DNA of 48,458 nt from positions 1 through 48,458 of the forward strand of contig NZ_LQXR01000016.1 of the NCBI RefSeq assembly GCF_001590725.1. The letters run 5' to 3'. This document shows, one piece after another, positions 11,673 through 21,318 of this stretch; the first letter of the stretch is position 1, and each line of letters opens with the position of its first letter. The notes below the pieces were generated by a model. That model was given only the letters and a program-made list of their open reading frames with translations, did not search any database and was not told where the DNA came from. This DNA is from Snodgrassella sp. CFCC 13594 (GTDB lineage: Bacteria; Pseudomonadota; Gammaproteobacteria; Burkholderiales; Neisseriaceae). A program made the translations under genes and the position numbers.

Positions 11673-12098
11673 GAGGTGTGTCTTTTAAATATGGAATGCT
11701 CTGAGTGAAGCAGGTATAGGCTCTATTGTTTGGGTAATTTTATACCGTATGAGGCGCTTCAATTTTAATTTTAAAGAGCAATGCGTCTATTCTGCCCCAT
11801 TCAATTTGTTTGGCAGGCGCCATCTTCCTGGTTATGGTCATTGAGTCCCCCATGAGTGCTCATTCTCTGGTCCATACCGTTTTACGAGTACTGGGCAATG
11901 TTATAAAGCCTGAAGTGAGGTTAGCACAGGGTTAGCGATGGACTGGGTGATTTGGCTGAAATGGTTTTCAGGCAACCTGTTCCGTTCATTGAACCAAATC
12001 ATGCTTTAGTGGCGCTGAGCAAAGGAGGATAGGGTTGCCTGAACAAGCGGTGTAGGAAACCATGATCGTTTCTGCAACCCTATATCCACTTTTTTTCA
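11673..12098. other. Intergenic region between the RpfE-like gene and the M61 peptidase
   Basis: I see no convincing gene in these 426 bases. The part near 11673-11790 is AT-rich and should hold the promoter of the minus-strand RpfE-like/recJ pair (a TATAAA-like hexamer near 11742). Two variant DUS cores in opposite orientation, TTTTCAGGCAACC near 11966 and GGTTGCCTGAAC near 12033, are 65 bases apart and could pair in a long hairpin. Confidence 0.6.
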
Positions 12099-13853
12099 TT
12101 AAGCCAACCACTGAGCCAATTTGCTGTGATCCTGGATGTGCAGTAGCGCAGTGTTGGGTAGAGCGGCCTGAGCCTGCATTTCCACTTGGTCGAGCATACC
12201 GTCGCGCACAAAGTGAATCAACACCAAGTCATTCACCGCCACGCGGGCCCATTGTTGGGTAAAATCGGTAATGATTTCTTGATTCAAAGCAATGATGCAG
12301 TCGCCTGCGCACAATCCCGCTTGCTCGGCACTGCCTTGGCTATACACTTGGCTTAGGGTGACACCCAGTGACGCGGGTTTGAATCGCGCACCAAAATCGG
12401 CGGGTGCGCCAACGGGATTGGGTGTGTTTTCCACATAAGCACCTCCATGATCACGTGCTAAAGCCTGCCACGATAAGCCCACGCCGGCGGTGGTTAACAA
12501 TGCAACTAAGGGCAATTCACTGGTGCTGTCTATGCAGCGTTGTTGGAATATGCGCAAATCCATGCCTGTAGCCGCTTCGGCAATTTGTAGCCATTCATTT
12601 TCTGCTAAACCTTGGTGGCGAATACGCCAATCTTGATAGAGCGCACGCATAATCACATCTAAATTCATTTTATTTTGGCTTTGGCGACGGATATACATGT
12701 CTAGGCACAGCGCGGCCAAGGCGCCTTTTTGATAATAGCTGACAATGGCATTCGGGCTATTTTCATTTTGCTTGTAGTATTTGGTCCAAGCTGTCAGGCT
12801 GGCGTCGGCCAAGTTTTGCAGGGTACGGCCTGCACCTTGTTGCACGCGAGTGATGGTCTTGGCCAGTAAGTTTAAATACTGCTCATGGCTGATGACGCCG
12901 CTGCGGGCCAAAATTAAATCATCGTAATAGGAAGTGATGCCTTCAAAAGCCCACAATAGCCGAGTATAAGCCTCTTCATTTAAATCACTATCGGCAAAGG
13001 CTGCCGGTTTAATGGATTTCACGTTCCATGCGTGAAAATACTCGTGGCTGAATAATCCCAGCAAGCTGATGTAGCCATCATCCATGGGGCGATTTTTTTG
13101 CGGTAAATGGTGGCGGTCGGCCATGAGCGCCGTAGATGAGCCGTGTTCCAAGCCACCATAGACATTTTGACCCACAAACAGCAAAAACCGATATCGCTCA
13201 AAAGGAACAGGTGCATCAAATAAAGCAATCTCAGTGGTACAAATGCGTTGCACATCTTCCACCAAACGGCCGTGATCGAAATCCCCAAAATGACCGTTGA
13301 TGATAATTTCATGCTCAATGCCGGCTGCCTGAAAAGGCAGTCGCAGTAAATTGCCCATTGTCACAGGATGATCAATGAGCTCACGATAATTGGTGGCTTG
13401 GAAGATGTTTTTACGAGCATCCAAAACGGGCAGTGTGGTGGCAATGTCCCAATCCCGAGGCACATTGCTGATGGCCAATAGACAGGCTTCTTGGGCGCGC
13501 TGATTGTGGCGCAGAAAGAGGCAAGCACCATCAAAAAAGCCCCGTTCGGTACTCAAAAAAGCGCCCCGCACCGACACATCAAATGCATATACCCAGTAAT
13601 CAACCTGCCATTCGCCCATATCACCTGTGGCTTGCCAAGTATTTTTACTTTTTTGAATTAATCCCTGGCTTTGGCCGTTGCAACTGGCTTGGATGGATAT
13701 GATGTGGCGGGCAAAATCGCGAATCATGTAGCTGCCTGGTACCCAGTTGGGCAGGCTCAAGGTAAAGGCATGATCATGGTTTTGACTGAAACACAGAGAA
13801 ACTTGCCATAAATGTTGTTTGAGGTGATGCGGTTGAACGTGATAACGCAACAT
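12099..13853 (-). CDS. M61 family metallopeptidase with PDZ domain
   Basis: A 584-residue protein of peptidase family M61 (glycyl aminopeptidase). It has the N-terminal beta domain with L-P-x-W-x-P-G-S-Y-x-I-R-D (residues 34-46), the zinc motif S-H-E-Y-F-H-A-W-N-V-K near residues 269-279 with a downstream zinc Glu in W-A-F-E-G-I-T-S-Y-Y, and a C-terminal PDZ domain around V-Y-S-Q-G-S-A-E-Q-A-G-L-C-A-G-D. No signal peptide is visible, so it is probably cytoplasmic. Members with a PDZ domain are common in proteobacteria; the physiological substrate is unknown. The gene stands alone. Confidence 0.9.
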   Translation of the reverse strand: MLRYHVQPHHLKQHLWQVSLCFSQNHDHAFTLSLPNWVPGSYMIRDFARHIISIQASCNGQSQGLIQKSKNTWQATGDMGEWQVDYWVYAFDVSVRGAFLSTERGFFDGACLFLRHNQRAQEACLLAISNVPRDWDIATTLPVLDARKNIFQATNYRELIDHPVTMGNLLRLPFQAAGIEHEIIINGHFGDFDHGRLVEDVQRICTTEIALFDAPVPFERYRFLLFVGQNVYGGLEHGSSTALMADRHHLPQKNRPMDDGYISLLGLFSHEYFHAWNVKSIKPAAFADSDLNEEAYTRLLWAFEGITSYYDDLILARSGVISHEQYLNLLAKTITRVQQGAGRTLQNLADASLTAWTKYYKQNENSPNAIVSYYQKGALAALCLDMYIRRQSQNKMNLDVIMRALYQDWRIRHQGLAENEWLQIAEAATGMDLRIFQQRCIDSTSELPLVALLTTAGVGLSWQALARDHGGAYVENTPNPVGAPADFGARFKPASLGVTLSQVYSQGSAEQAGLCAGDCIIALNQEIITDFTQQWARVAVNDLVLIHFVRDGMLDQVEMQAQAALPNTALLHIQDHSKLAQWLA

Positions 13854-13950
13854 GATTCAGTCTCTTTTTTATAGGGTGGGGCAATCTGGCCATGCTGAAG
13901 CGGTCGCCTAATACAGCGACATGCCATTGTATTGTACTATGTTTGGCATA

Positions 13951-13983
13951 AAAACAGGCTGCCTGAAAGATGCAGGCAGCCTG
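13951..13983 (-). terminator. DUS-type terminator of gap
   Basis: On the minus strand CAGGCTGCCTG and its complement CAGGCAGCCTG form an 11-bp stem with a 7-base loop, followed by a TTTTT run. It lies 16 bases after the gap stop codon. One arm is a full DUS. Confidence 0.85.
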
Positions 13984-13999
13984 ATTGGGGGTGTTTTAA

Positions 14000-15028
14000 T
14001 CAGTGAAATGGGCGAACATCCAAGCCAAATAAGGCTCGGGCTGTATTCAGCATCTGACAACTGAATCCCCATTCATTGTCATACCAAGCCAATACTTTAA
14101 CCATATTGCCGTTGGAGACTTTGGTTAATGTACTGTCAAACGTGGAGGCTTCAGTGGTGTGATTAAAATCCATTGATACCAAAGGCAGAGTGTTATAGCC
14201 CAATACATTTTTCATTGCGCCTTCACTGGCCGCTTTTACAATGGCGTTGACTTCCTCAACGCTGGTGTCGCGGCTGGCTTCGAAAGTCAGATCCACCAAG
14301 GACACATTGATGGTGGGTACGCGAACCGAGAAGCCATCCAGTTTGCCTTTTAGCGTGGGCAATACCAAGCCAACGGCTTTGGCTGCACCCGTTTTGGTGG
14401 GAATCATGTTTTCCACGGCGCTGCGGGCTCGGCGCAAGTCTTTGTGGCGTACATCGGTCAGTACTTGGTCATTGGTGAAGGCATGAATGGTGGTCATTAA
14501 ACCTTTGCTGATGCCCAAACCATCATCCAAGGCTTTGGCCACAGGGGCCAAACAGTTGGTGGTGCAGGACGCGTTGGAAACCACGGTCATGTCTGCGGTT
14601 AGGACATCGTGATTGACGCCGTACACAATGGTGGCATCCACATCATCGCCGCCGGGTGCGGAGATCAACACTTTTTTGGCGCCAGATGCCAAATGCACTT
14701 TGGCTTTTTCCTTGCTGGTGAACGCGCCAGTACACTCAAATACCAAATCCACAGAAAGCGCCTGCCAAGGCAATTCAGCTGGGTCGCGGGTAGAGAAAAA
14801 TGGGATTTTATCGCCATTGACGATGAGGTTGTCGCCTTCCACGGCTACCTCAGCCGAAAACCGGCCATGTACCGTATCGAATTTGGTCAAATGGGCATTG
14901 GTTTCCAAGCTGCCGCTGGCATTTACGGCAACGATTTCAAATTGATCACGCAAATCATAATCGTAAATGGCGCGCAGGATTTGGCGGCCGATGCGGCCGT
15001 AGCCATTGATGGCAACTTTCAAGCTCAT
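14000..15028 (-). CDS. gap: Glyceraldehyde-3-phosphate dehydrogenase, probable NADP-type
   Basis: A 342-residue type I GAPDH. It has the Rossmann motif N-G-Y-G-R-I-G-R at residues 8-15, the active site S-N-A-S-C-T-T-N-C near residues 153-161, and a catalytic-domain W-Y-D-N-E-W-G-F-S near the end. It interconverts glyceraldehyde 3-phosphate and 1,3-bisphosphoglycerate. At the end of the second beta strand the sequence reads V-N-A-S-G-S, where NAD-type enzymes have N-D-L with an Asp that holds the adenosine ribose. Loss of this Asp suggests NADP use and an anabolic (gluconeogenic) role, like the second GAPDH of Neisseria. Coenzyme choice is inferred. An AAGGA ribosome site lies 9 bases before the ATG. 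Confidence 0.95.
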   Translation of the reverse strand: MSLKVAINGYGRIGRQILRAIYDYDLRDQFEIVAVNASGSLETNAHLTKFDTVHGRFSAEVAVEGDNLIVNGDKIPFFSTRDPAELPWQALSVDLVFECTGAFTSKEKAKVHLASGAKKVLISAPGGDDVDATIVYGVNHDVLTADMTVVSNASCTTNCLAPVAKALDDGLGISKGLMTTIHAFTNDQVLTDVRHKDLRRARSAVENMIPTKTGAAKAVGLVLPTLKGKLDGFSVRVPTINVSLVDLTFEASRDTSVEEVNAIVKAASEGAMKNVLGYNTLPLVSMDFNHTTEASTFDSTLTKVSNGNMVKVLAWYDNEWGFSCQMLNTARALFGLDVRPFH

Positions 15029-15123
15029 GAGTGGGTATCCTTAACAAGGCAGTAGGGTTTGGTGGCAGCGCATTCTGCTTCGATGTAACAGCTTGAACAC
15101 AATGGCTGCCTGAAAATAGGCCA

Positions 15124-15129
15124 ATTATA
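15124..15129 (-). promoter_or_regulatory. Possible -10 element upstream of gap
   Basis: A perfect TATAAT on the minus strand about 96 bases before the gap start. No good -35 is seen at 16-18 bases, so this is only a candidate. A DUS core near 15104 lies in the resulting leader. Confidence 0.35.
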
Positions 15130-15300
15130 GCGTATTACAGGCCATTACAAAATTGTTGGCTGAATGCAGAAAAAACAAGCGGTGGCGGAATGGCGTTTCT
15201 CATTCTAAAAAAACTGTTCGCGTAAAAAACCGTAAGCCGAAGTGATAATCCGCAATTCTCATTTATACTCAGGTCGTTTTCAACAACTTGCTATCAATAT

Positions 15301-16845
15301 ATGGAGATTTTGCTCGACCCCGGTTTATGGATTGGTTTGCTCACTCTGGTGGTGCTGGAAGTGGTGCTGGGCATAGACAATTTAATTTTTATTGCCATTT
15401 TGGCGGAGAAATTGCCGCCACACCAGCGCGACAAAGCGCGAGTGATTGGCTTGTCGCTGGCTTTGATTATGCGCTTGGCGCTGTTGTCGGTGATTTCTTG
15501 GTTGGTGACCCTAACCAATCCGTTGTTTTCACTGGGGAGCCTGTCTTTGTCCGGACGGGATCTCATCCTCTTATTAGGCGGCTTATTTTTGCTTTATAAA
15601 GCCGTGACTGAATTACACGAGAAAATTGAAGGCGGCAGCCACGACGTTTCAGGCAGCCAAAAGGCGTTTGCTGGCTTCGGTCTGGTGGTGACACAAATTG
15701 TGGTGTTGGATGCGGTGTTTTCACTGGATTCAGTGATTACGGCCATTGGTATGGTTGATAATCTCTATGTGATGATGGCGGCAGTCATTATTGCGGTGGT
15801 ATTGATGTTGGTGGCGTCGAAGCCGCTCACGGTGTTTGTGAATCGACATCCCACGGTGGTGATTTTGTGCTTGAGTTTTTTGTTGATGATTGGCATCAGT
15901 CTGATCGCAGAGGGCTTGGGCTTCCATATTCCCAAAGGCTATATTTATTCTGGTATTGCGGTGGCCATATTGATAGAAGCATTTAATCAATTTACCAAAC
16001 GCAATCAACAGAAACGGGCCGCGCAACAGCCCATGCGGACGAGAGCCGCCGATGCCATTTTCCGGCTGATGGGGGGTAAAACCGACGACGGCGGTTTGGA
16101 GACGGTGCTGCCTGAAGGAACTTTGGGCGCTGCTTTTATTCCTGAAGAACGGTACATGATCGGTGGAGTATTGTCTTTATCGCAGCGAACGGTTGACAGC
16201 ATTATGGTGCCGAGTGAAAACATTTCCTGGATCGATAGCCGAGCTTCGGCCGAGCAAATACGGCAAACGATTTTGGCGGTGCCACACAGTTTGTTGCCGG
16301 TGTGCGCTGGCCATTTGAACGAAGTGCGTACCGTAGCTCGAGCAAAAATTTTACTGGATGCATTGGATCGGGGCGAAGATTGGCAGGCACAACTATCACA
16401 GGCAGCCCCGCCGATTTGGGTGTATGAAGACCAAAATGTGATTGAATGTATGCATACCTTGCGGGCGGCCAAAGGTATGCTGCTGATGGTGCGCAACCGC
16501 CACCATGAAGTGGTGGGCTTGGTGACACCGTTGGATGTGTTGGAAGCGATTGCTGGTGAATTTCCAGATGCAGATGAGCAGTTGGCCTTAGTGAAAGTGG
16601 GTGAAGGGCGCTGGCGCTGTACGGGTGATGCCGATTGGTATCAGTTGCAGCAGGAATTGGGTACACATGATTTGGTGAGTGCCGATGAGGTGGCTATGAC
16701 TGTGGCTGAATATCTGCATCATAAGTTGCCAGAGCCGATTCAAGTGGGCAGTGTCTATGAACATGAACACATTCGATTTGAGGTGTTGTCTGTGCAAAAC
16801 GACATGATTAAGCAAGTTGCGGTGGTGCGCATGGATATAACTTAA
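15301..16845 (+). CDS. TerC-family membrane protein with CBS and CorC/HlyC domains (YegH/YoaE-like)
   Basis: A 514-residue inner-membrane protein. Residues 1-230 form a TerC domain with about seven helices and the two acidic motifs of the family, [12 protein letters not shown] near residues 19-30 and [10 protein letters not shown] near residues 135-144, thought to bind metal. A CBS-domain pair follows (about 295-420), then a CorC/HlyC-type C-terminal domain (about 430-512). It resembles E. coli YegH and YoaE. TerC proteins have been tied to Mn2+ export and metal loading of secreted enzymes; the role of this fused form is not established. It is convergent with iscX. Confidence 0.88.
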   Translation: MEILLDPGLWIGLLTLVVLEVVLGIDNLIFIAILAEKLPPHQRDKARVIGLSLALIMRLALLSVISWLVTLTNPLFSLGSLSLSGRDLILLLGGLFLLYKAVTELHEKIEGGSHDVSGSQKAFAGFGLVVTQIVVLDAVFSLDSVITAIGMVDNLYVMMAAVIIAVVLMLVASKPLTVFVNRHPTVVILCLSFLLMIGISLIAEGLGFHIPKGYIYSGIAVAILIEAFNQFTKRNQQKRAAQQPMRTRAADAIFRLMGGKTDDGGLETVLPEGTLGAAFIPEERYMIGGVLSLSQRTVDSIMVPSENISWIDSRASAEQIRQTILAVPHSLLPVCAGHLNEVRTVARAKILLDALDRGEDWQAQLSQAAPPIWVYEDQNVIECMHTLRAAKGMLLMVRNRHHEVVGLVTPLDVLEAIAGEFPDADEQLALVKVGEGRWRCTGDADWYQLQQELGTHDLVSADEVAMTVAEYLHHKLPEPIQVGSVYEHEHIRFEVLSVQNDMIKQVAVVRMDIT

Positions 16846-16868
16846 TGTTTTTCAGGCAGCCCATGCAA

Positions 16869-16894
16869 AAACAGCCGGTTTTCACCGGCTGTTT
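16869..16894. terminator. Bidirectional terminator between the TerC gene and iscX
   Basis: AAACAGCCGGT and its perfect complement ACCGGCTGTTT form an 11-bp stem with a TTTC loop and A/T flanks on both sides. It can end the plus-strand TerC transcript and the minus-strand isc operon. Confidence 0.85.
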
Positions 16895-16913
16895 GTTGTG
16901 CAATACCACGGAT

Positions 16914-17108
16914 TTATTCTACCTCATCAATCCACGCTTGCTGAATGGCCTCTAAAATCCGCTCACCACAATGCTCTGGTTGATCGTCAAAGTCTGGTAA
17001 CGACAGCACCAAATCTCGCAACTGTGTAAAGCGCACTGTGTTGGGGTCTATGTGGCTGTGTATATCAGCAAGATCCTCTGCGATGCGCTGAGTGTCAGTC
17101 CATTTCAT
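16914..17108 (-). CDS. iscX: Fe-S assembly protein IscX
   Basis: A 64-residue acidic protein closely matching IscX (YfhJ): K-W-T-D-T-Q at the start, D-P-N-T-V-R-F-T in the middle, and D-F-D-D-Q-P-E then I-L-E-A-I-Q-Q-A-W-I-D-E at the end. IscX binds IscS and tunes cluster assembly, possibly as an iron-sensing adaptor. It ends the isc operon, 25 bases after fdx. Two ATGs are adjacent (17111 and 17108); GGAG spacing favours the second. Confidence 0.93.
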   Translation of the reverse strand: MKWTDTQRIAEDLADIHSHIDPNTVRFTQLRDLVLSLPDFDDQPEHCGERILEAIQQAWIDEVE

Positions 17109-17135
17109 CATCGGCTCCTGAGTAGGTTATTTTTG

Positions 17136-17477
17136 TTAATGGTTTTCGCTGGCATGGTTGATGGTGTATTTGGGAATTTCCACCACCACATCTTCGTTAC
17201 CCATTTTGGCTTGGCAGCTTAAGCGCGACGTGGCCTCTAAACCCCAAGCCTGATCAAGCAAATCTTCTTCCAGTTCACTTGGTTCTGGCAGGCTATTGAA
17301 TCCTTGCCGGAGAATAACGTGACAAGTGGTACAGGCACAGGATTTTTCGCAGGCATGCTCAATTTCGATGTCGTGATCCAAAAGGGCATCGCAAATACTT
17401 TCACCTACGGGCACGTCATCTAAGATTCGGCCTTCTGGACACAAAGTGGGGTGGGGTAAAACAGTGATTTTTGGCAT
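17136..17477 (-). CDS. fdx: ISC-type [2Fe-2S] ferredoxin
   Basis: A 113-residue adrenodoxin-type ferredoxin. The cluster ligands lie in A-C-E-K-S-C-A-C-T-T-C (C-x5-C-x2-C) and the distal Cys in R-L-S-C-Q-A. It supplies electrons to cluster assembly on IscU and IscA. The gene is in the usual place ahead of iscX, but here a glutathione S-transferase gene separates it from hscA. Confidence 0.95.
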   Translation of the reverse strand: MPKITVLPHPTLCPEGRILDDVPVGESICDALLDHDIEIEHACEKSCACTTCHVILRQGFNSLPEPSELEEDLLDQAWGLEATSRLSCQAKMGNEDVVVEIPKYTINHASENH

Positions 17478-17497
17478 GTTGGTTCCGAAAGCGGTTT

Positions 17498-18133
17498 TTA
17501 TGGTTGCAAACCTTGTGCTTTAAGTACGGTTTGTACACCCGCATTTGCGCCCACGCGCTGATAGAATGCAGACAGTTGTGTGAAGCGGCTTAAATCAATG
17601 CCACTGGCGTGTGCCCAGCGTAAGGTCACGTAAACATAAACATCGGCTATGCTGATGTTGGTTCCGGCCAAGAAACCCTGGTTCTGTTCTTGCTGTGCCG
17701 TCAATCGCGTATCGACCTTGCCAAACAAGGCGGCAATTTTTTCTGCTGCGCGGCTTTTTATGTCTTTTTGGACCAATTCATCGTCGCTTGCCGACTGAGG
17801 GTGAAACAGCAAGCCAAATGAAGGATGAATGTCGCTATTGGCAAAAGCCAACCATTGGCGACTTTGTGCTTTGGCATGGGTATCGGCGCTGCCAAAAATC
17901 TGAGCATCTGGGGCCAAATCATTGATGTAATCCAGAATGGCCACATTTTGAGCAAGCGCCCAACCATCTTCCACCAATACCGGCACTTGGCCTTGTGGGT
18001 TCAGTGCCAAATATTCAGAAGATTTAATCCAGTCACGACTCACGGCTTCGGCTGTAAACGGTAAGCCCGACCAAACCAAAGCCACATGAGGAACCGTAGA
18101 GCAAGCGCCAGGTAAATAATATAGTTTTAACAT
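17498..18133 (-). CDS. Glutathione S-transferase (beta-class-like) inside the isc operon
   Basis: A 211-residue GST. The thioredoxin-like N-terminal domain begins M-L-K-L-Y-Y-L-P-G-A-C-S, with the beta-class Cys near residue 10. The family cis-Pro is in G-Q-V-P-V-L and the GSH-binding L-A-Q-N-V-A-I-L replaces the usual E-S-x-A-I-L. The C-terminal helical domain holds F-L-A-G-T-N-I-S-I-A-D-V-Y with its conserved Asp. ATG at 18133 has GGAG at 8 bases; an upstream open stretch to 18187 is unlikely to be used. It lies between hscA and fdx in the same direction, so it is probably co-regulated with Fe-S assembly. A link to cluster chemistry is only inferred. Confidence 0.9.
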   Translation of the reverse strand: MLKLYYLPGACSTVPHVALVWSGLPFTAEAVSRDWIKSSEYLALNPQGQVPVLVEDGWALAQNVAILDYINDLAPDAQIFGSADTHAKAQSRQWLAFANSDIHPSFGLLFHPQSASDDELVQKDIKSRAAEKIAALFGKVDTRLTAQQEQNQGFLAGTNISIADVYVYVTLRWAHASGIDLSRFTQLSAFYQRVGANAGVQTVLKAQGLQP

Positions 18134-18190
18134 CGTCAATTCTCCAGTTGTGTTTTCAGGCAGCTTTTGGCGTGCCCGACAAACCATGAA

Positions 18191-20059
18191 TTAAATCTCA
18201 TTCACTTTTTTGCCTTGCAACGCCCGCTGAATATTGCGGTTCATGCGCATGGCGGCAAAGTGGTCCGTAGCGTGGCTCAATGCTTGGATGGCATCGCGTA
18301 GGCTTTGGACATCGCCTTCATTAACTTGGCTTTGTGTCTGTATCAAGGCTGCCTGAATGGATTGCTGCTCTGAGGCATCGAGTAAATCCGCATCCAAAGC
18401 AAGTGCACTTTGCACTGCGCCCATGATGCTCTGTGCTTCCACCACGGCTTCTGCGCGGGCGCGGGCTTGCACATCGGTTTCGGCATTGCTGAAGCTGTCT
18501 TTCAACATTTGTGTGATGGCGGCATCATCCAAACCGTAGGATGGTTTAACTTCAATGTGGGCTTGTACGCCAGTGGTTTGCTCACATGCCGAAACCGACA
18601 ATAAACCATCTGCATCGACCTGAAACGTGACGCGGATGCGTGCCGCGCCCGCCATCATCGGTGGAATGCCTCGCAGCGTGAAGCGCGCCAAACTTCGGCA
18701 ATCAGATACCAATTCGCGCTCACCTTGAACCACGTGAATCATCATGGCACTTTGGCCATCTTTAAACGTGGTGAAGTCTTGCGCGCGAGCCGTAGGAATA
18801 GTGGTGTTGCGTGGAATCACTTTTTCCACCAAGCCACCATAAGTTTCTAAACCCAAAGACAACGGCGTAACGTCTAATAACAACCACTCATCGTCATTTT
18901 TATTGCCTGCCAATACATTGGCTTGAATGGCGGCCCCCAAAGCCACGACCTCATCAGGGTTGAGATTGTTGAGTGGGGTTTGCCCGAAGAAAGTGGCGAC
19001 TGCTTGTTGCACATGAGGCATGCGCGTGGCACCACCTACCATAATCACGCCCGTGATGTCGGTTTTGGCTACGCCCGCATCGCGCATCGCCTGTTTTACT
19101 GGCGCCAATGTTTTGGCCACCAAATGTTGTGTGAGCTGCTGGAAAGTAGCACGGGTGATGCGGGTGTTGATGTGACGGTGGTCAGATAAGGTTGCCTGAA
19201 TGGTGGCTGAGTTGTCATGCGTGAGCGCTTCTTTGGCGGCGCGTGCGAGCGAAAGTAGCAAAGCACTGTCTTGTTCGTTGAGTTGCGACAGTTTATTTTG
19301 CTCCAGCAACCAGCAAAACAGGCGTTGATCAAAATCATCACCGCCAAGCGCACTGTTACCATTGGTGGCTTTGACTTCAAACAGGCCTTGGCTCAGCGAC
19401 AGAATGGAAACGTCAAAGGTACCCCCGCCCAAGTCATACACCACAAACGTACCTTCAGCACGGTTGTCTAAACCGTAAGCGATGGCCGCCGCAGTAGGCT
19501 CATTGAGTAAGCGCAATACATTGAGGCCGGCCAAGCGTGCTGCATCCTTAGTGGCTTGACGTTGTGCATCGTCAAAATAGGCCGGTACGGTAATGACGGC
19601 GCCAGTAAGTTCACCTCCTAAGCTGGCTTCAGCACGATTTTTGAGGGCATGTAAAATATCAGCCGATACGTCAATCGGCGTTTTTACACCCGCGCGAGTA
19701 TGCAGTTGGATGATGCGCTCATCCTCTCCGAAACGGTAGGGGAGGTAGCGTGTCTCTTCGTTGGCTTTAATGTCGGCTAAGGTGCGGCCAATTAAACGTT
19801 TCACTGAGCTAATGGTATTCGCTGGGTCGATTTTTTGGGCCTTGAGTGCATCCTGACCCACGTCAATTTCTCCGTCGCTGCCATAGCGAACCACCGATGG
19901 CAGTGTCATTCGGCCTTGCTTATCGGGCAGACAGGCTGCATGGCCGCTGCGTACAGTGGCCACCAAGCTATTGGTGGTGCCTAAGTCTATGCCGACAGCC
20001 AACCGATGTTGGTGTGGCGCAGCGGATAAGCCAGGTTCGGCAATTTGCAGTAAAGCCAT
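18191..20059 (-). CDS. hscA: Fe-S assembly Hsp70 chaperone HscA
   Basis: A 622-residue Hsp70 homologue specific to the ISC system. It shows the nucleotide-binding motifs [30 protein letters not shown] and [10 protein letters not shown], then a substrate-binding domain. With HscB it binds the L-P-P-V-K motif of IscU and promotes cluster release. The ATG at 20059 is preferred over a TTG at 20065. A consensus DUS (near 18348) and a variant DUS (near 19191) lie in the gene. Confidence 0.95.
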   Translation of the reverse strand: MALLQIAEPGLSAAPHQHRLAVGIDLGTTNSLVATVRSGHAACLPDKQGRMTLPSVVRYGSDGEIDVGQDALKAQKIDPANTISSVKRLIGRTLADIKANEETRYLPYRFGEDERIIQLHTRAGVKTPIDVSADILHALKNRAEASLGGELTGAVITVPAYFDDAQRQATKDAARLAGLNVLRLLNEPTAAAIAYGLDNRAEGTFVVYDLGGGTFDVSILSLSQGLFEVKATNGNSALGGDDFDQRLFCWLLEQNKLSQLNEQDSALLLSLARAAKEALTHDNSATIQATLSDHRHINTRITRATFQQLTQHLVAKTLAPVKQAMRDAGVAKTDITGVIMVGGATRMPHVQQAVATFFGQTPLNNLNPDEVVALGAAIQANVLAGNKNDDEWLLLDVTPLSLGLETYGGLVEKVIPRNTTIPTARAQDFTTFKDGQSAMMIHVVQGERELVSDCRSLARFTLRGIPPMMAGAARIRVTFQVDADGLLSVSACEQTTGVQAHIEVKPSYGLDDAAITQMLKDSFSNAETDVQARARAEAVVEAQSIMGAVQSALALDADLLDASEQQSIQAALIQTQSQVNEGDVQSLRDAIQALSHATDHFAAMRMNRNIQRALQGKKVNEI

Positions 20060-20155
20060 AATCAAAAAGTCTTAGTGTGATTGGTTTGTGTGTTTGGGTG
20101 TCACTAATTATAACATTTTGGTGCGTGCGCTCAGGCCGTTCAATGGCTTTCCAAA

Positions 20156-20659
20156 TTAAGGCAAGGCAGCTTGAATCTCATGGTGTAATTTGCTTAAAAA
20201 ACGCCCTTGTCGCACCAGTTCGGCGGCTTCTTCCCAGCTTTGCTCGCCCAATGCTGCAGCTAAGGTGTGCTCCAGTGCCGCTTGGGCATCATCAATTTCA
20301 GTGCTCAGGTTGGTGAGCACGGTTTCATCGTGGGCCAATTGCCCTTCTTCCAAACATTCGCGCCATTCCATCTGCTGCATTAAAAATTCTGGAGCGAAAT
20401 GAGTATGTTCTGGCGCATCTGCGGCAATGCCTTGCTGCTGTAGTAAATATGCTGCTCTATCCAGTGGCGATTTCAGCGTGCGATAAGCTTCGTTGACTGT
20501 AGTGGCCATCATCATGGCTTGTTTCTGCTCAAATGCAGATTGATGGGCAAATTTGTCTGGGTGGCATTGGGCAGCCAGTGCATGGTAGCGCTGTGTCAAC
20601 ATGTCAAGATTGATGTCAAATTGCTCAGGAAGTTGAAATAATTCAAAATATTGGCTCAT
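20156..20659 (-). CDS. hscB: Fe-S assembly co-chaperone HscB
   Basis: A 167-residue J-domain protein. It begins S-Q-Y-F-E-L-F-Q-L-P-E-Q-F, carries the H-P-D motif in Q-C-H-P-D-K-F, and ends in the helical IscU-binding domain with W-R-E-x-L-E-E. It targets IscU to HscA and stimulates its ATPase. The reading frame stays open for another 64 codons upstream (to 20851), but that extension has no HscB similarity, and ATG at 20659 gives the family length. Confidence 0.95.
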   Translation of the reverse strand: MSQYFELFQLPEQFDINLDMLTQRYHALAAQCHPDKFAHQSAFEQKQAMMMATTVNEAYRTLKSPLDRAAYLLQQQGIAADAPEHTHFAPEFLMQQMEWRECLEEGQLAHDETVLTNLSTEIDDAQAALEHTLAAALGEQSWEEAAELVRQGRFLSKLHHEIQAALP

Positions 20660-20950
20660 GATGCTTGTTTCTATGGGTGCGCCGGTTTCGTTCAAACTAT
20701 CTGAGCGAAAATGATCCGACTGTGTTGGCTTCTCTTTAGCTGTTGTGGCCAGCATATCGCAGCTTGGATGATCGATTGTGCTTGTGGGTTTTGACGCCGA
20801 TGCCAGTAAGCACTGCCAGTGCGGCGGCATGTCCAACCCCAGTGGTTGCAAACGTTGTACGACGGATGGCCCCCATGCACTACTAGTGCATCAGCTAGTG
20901 CATCAGCGATTATTGTGCTGTTGAGCAGCGTGTTTCAGGCAGCCTGATCA
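20660..20950. other. Unusually long hscB-iscA gap with a palindrome and a 12-base tandem repeat
   Basis: These 291 bases interrupt an otherwise compact operon. They contain a 17-base palindrome with a single central base (ATGCACTA-C-TAGTGCAT, 20875-20891). This overlaps two perfect tandem copies of CTAGTGCATCAG (20883-20906). A DUS is at 20934. Small minus-strand reading frames exist, including one of 46 codons from ATG at 20876 to 20736, but none resembles a known protein and I do not call them as genes. Confidence 0.6.
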
Positions 20951-21271
20951 TCAAACATGGAAGCTTTCGCCACAGCCGCATTCGTCTTTAACGTTGGGAT
21001 TGCTGAATTTGAAGCCTTCTTGTAAGCCTTCTTTGGTGTAATCCAACTCCGTGCCATCCAAATAGACATGGCTTTTGGGGTCCACAAAAACCTTAACGCC
21101 GTGACCTTCAAACACCATATCTTCAGGGTGTAGGTCGTCCACAAATTCCAAAGTGTAGGCCATGCCAGAGCAGCCGCTGGTTTTGACGCCCAAGCGAATG
21201 CCGACTCCTTTGCCACGTTTGCCGATGTATTTCTGAATGTGGTTGGCTGCATTTTCAGTAACGGTAATCAT
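20951..21271 (-). CDS. iscA: Fe-S assembly A-type scaffold/carrier IscA
   Basis: A 106-residue A-type carrier with the three conserved cysteines in S-G-C-S-G-M and C-G-C-G-E-S-F at the C-terminus. It delivers [4Fe-4S] or [2Fe-2S] clusters to target proteins. The ATG at 21271 gives the usual I-T-V-T-E-N-A-A start; the longer frame to 21400 would run into the gene upstream. It is separated from iscU by a DksA-like gene. Confidence 0.95.
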   Translation of the reverse strand: MITVTENAANHIQKYIGKRGKGVGIRLGVKTSGCSGMAYTLEFVDDLHPEDMVFEGHGVKVFVDPKSHVYLDGTELDYTKEGLQEGFKFSNPNVKDECGCGESFHV

Positions 21272-21318
21272 AAATCCATCCGAATTTTTGTTGGTTTCTC
21301 TGTTGATTTCAGGCAGCC

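Noticed and set aside
15236..15275. Fur-box-like sequence upstream of the TerC gene (TGAGAAT and ATTATCA on the minus strand)
   Set aside because: The half-sites are 5 bases apart rather than 1, and too few positions match the Fur consensus.
20660..20851. HscB with a 64-residue N-terminal extension
   Set aside because: HscB proteins start at S-Q-Y-F; the extension shows no domain and the internal ATG gives the normal length.
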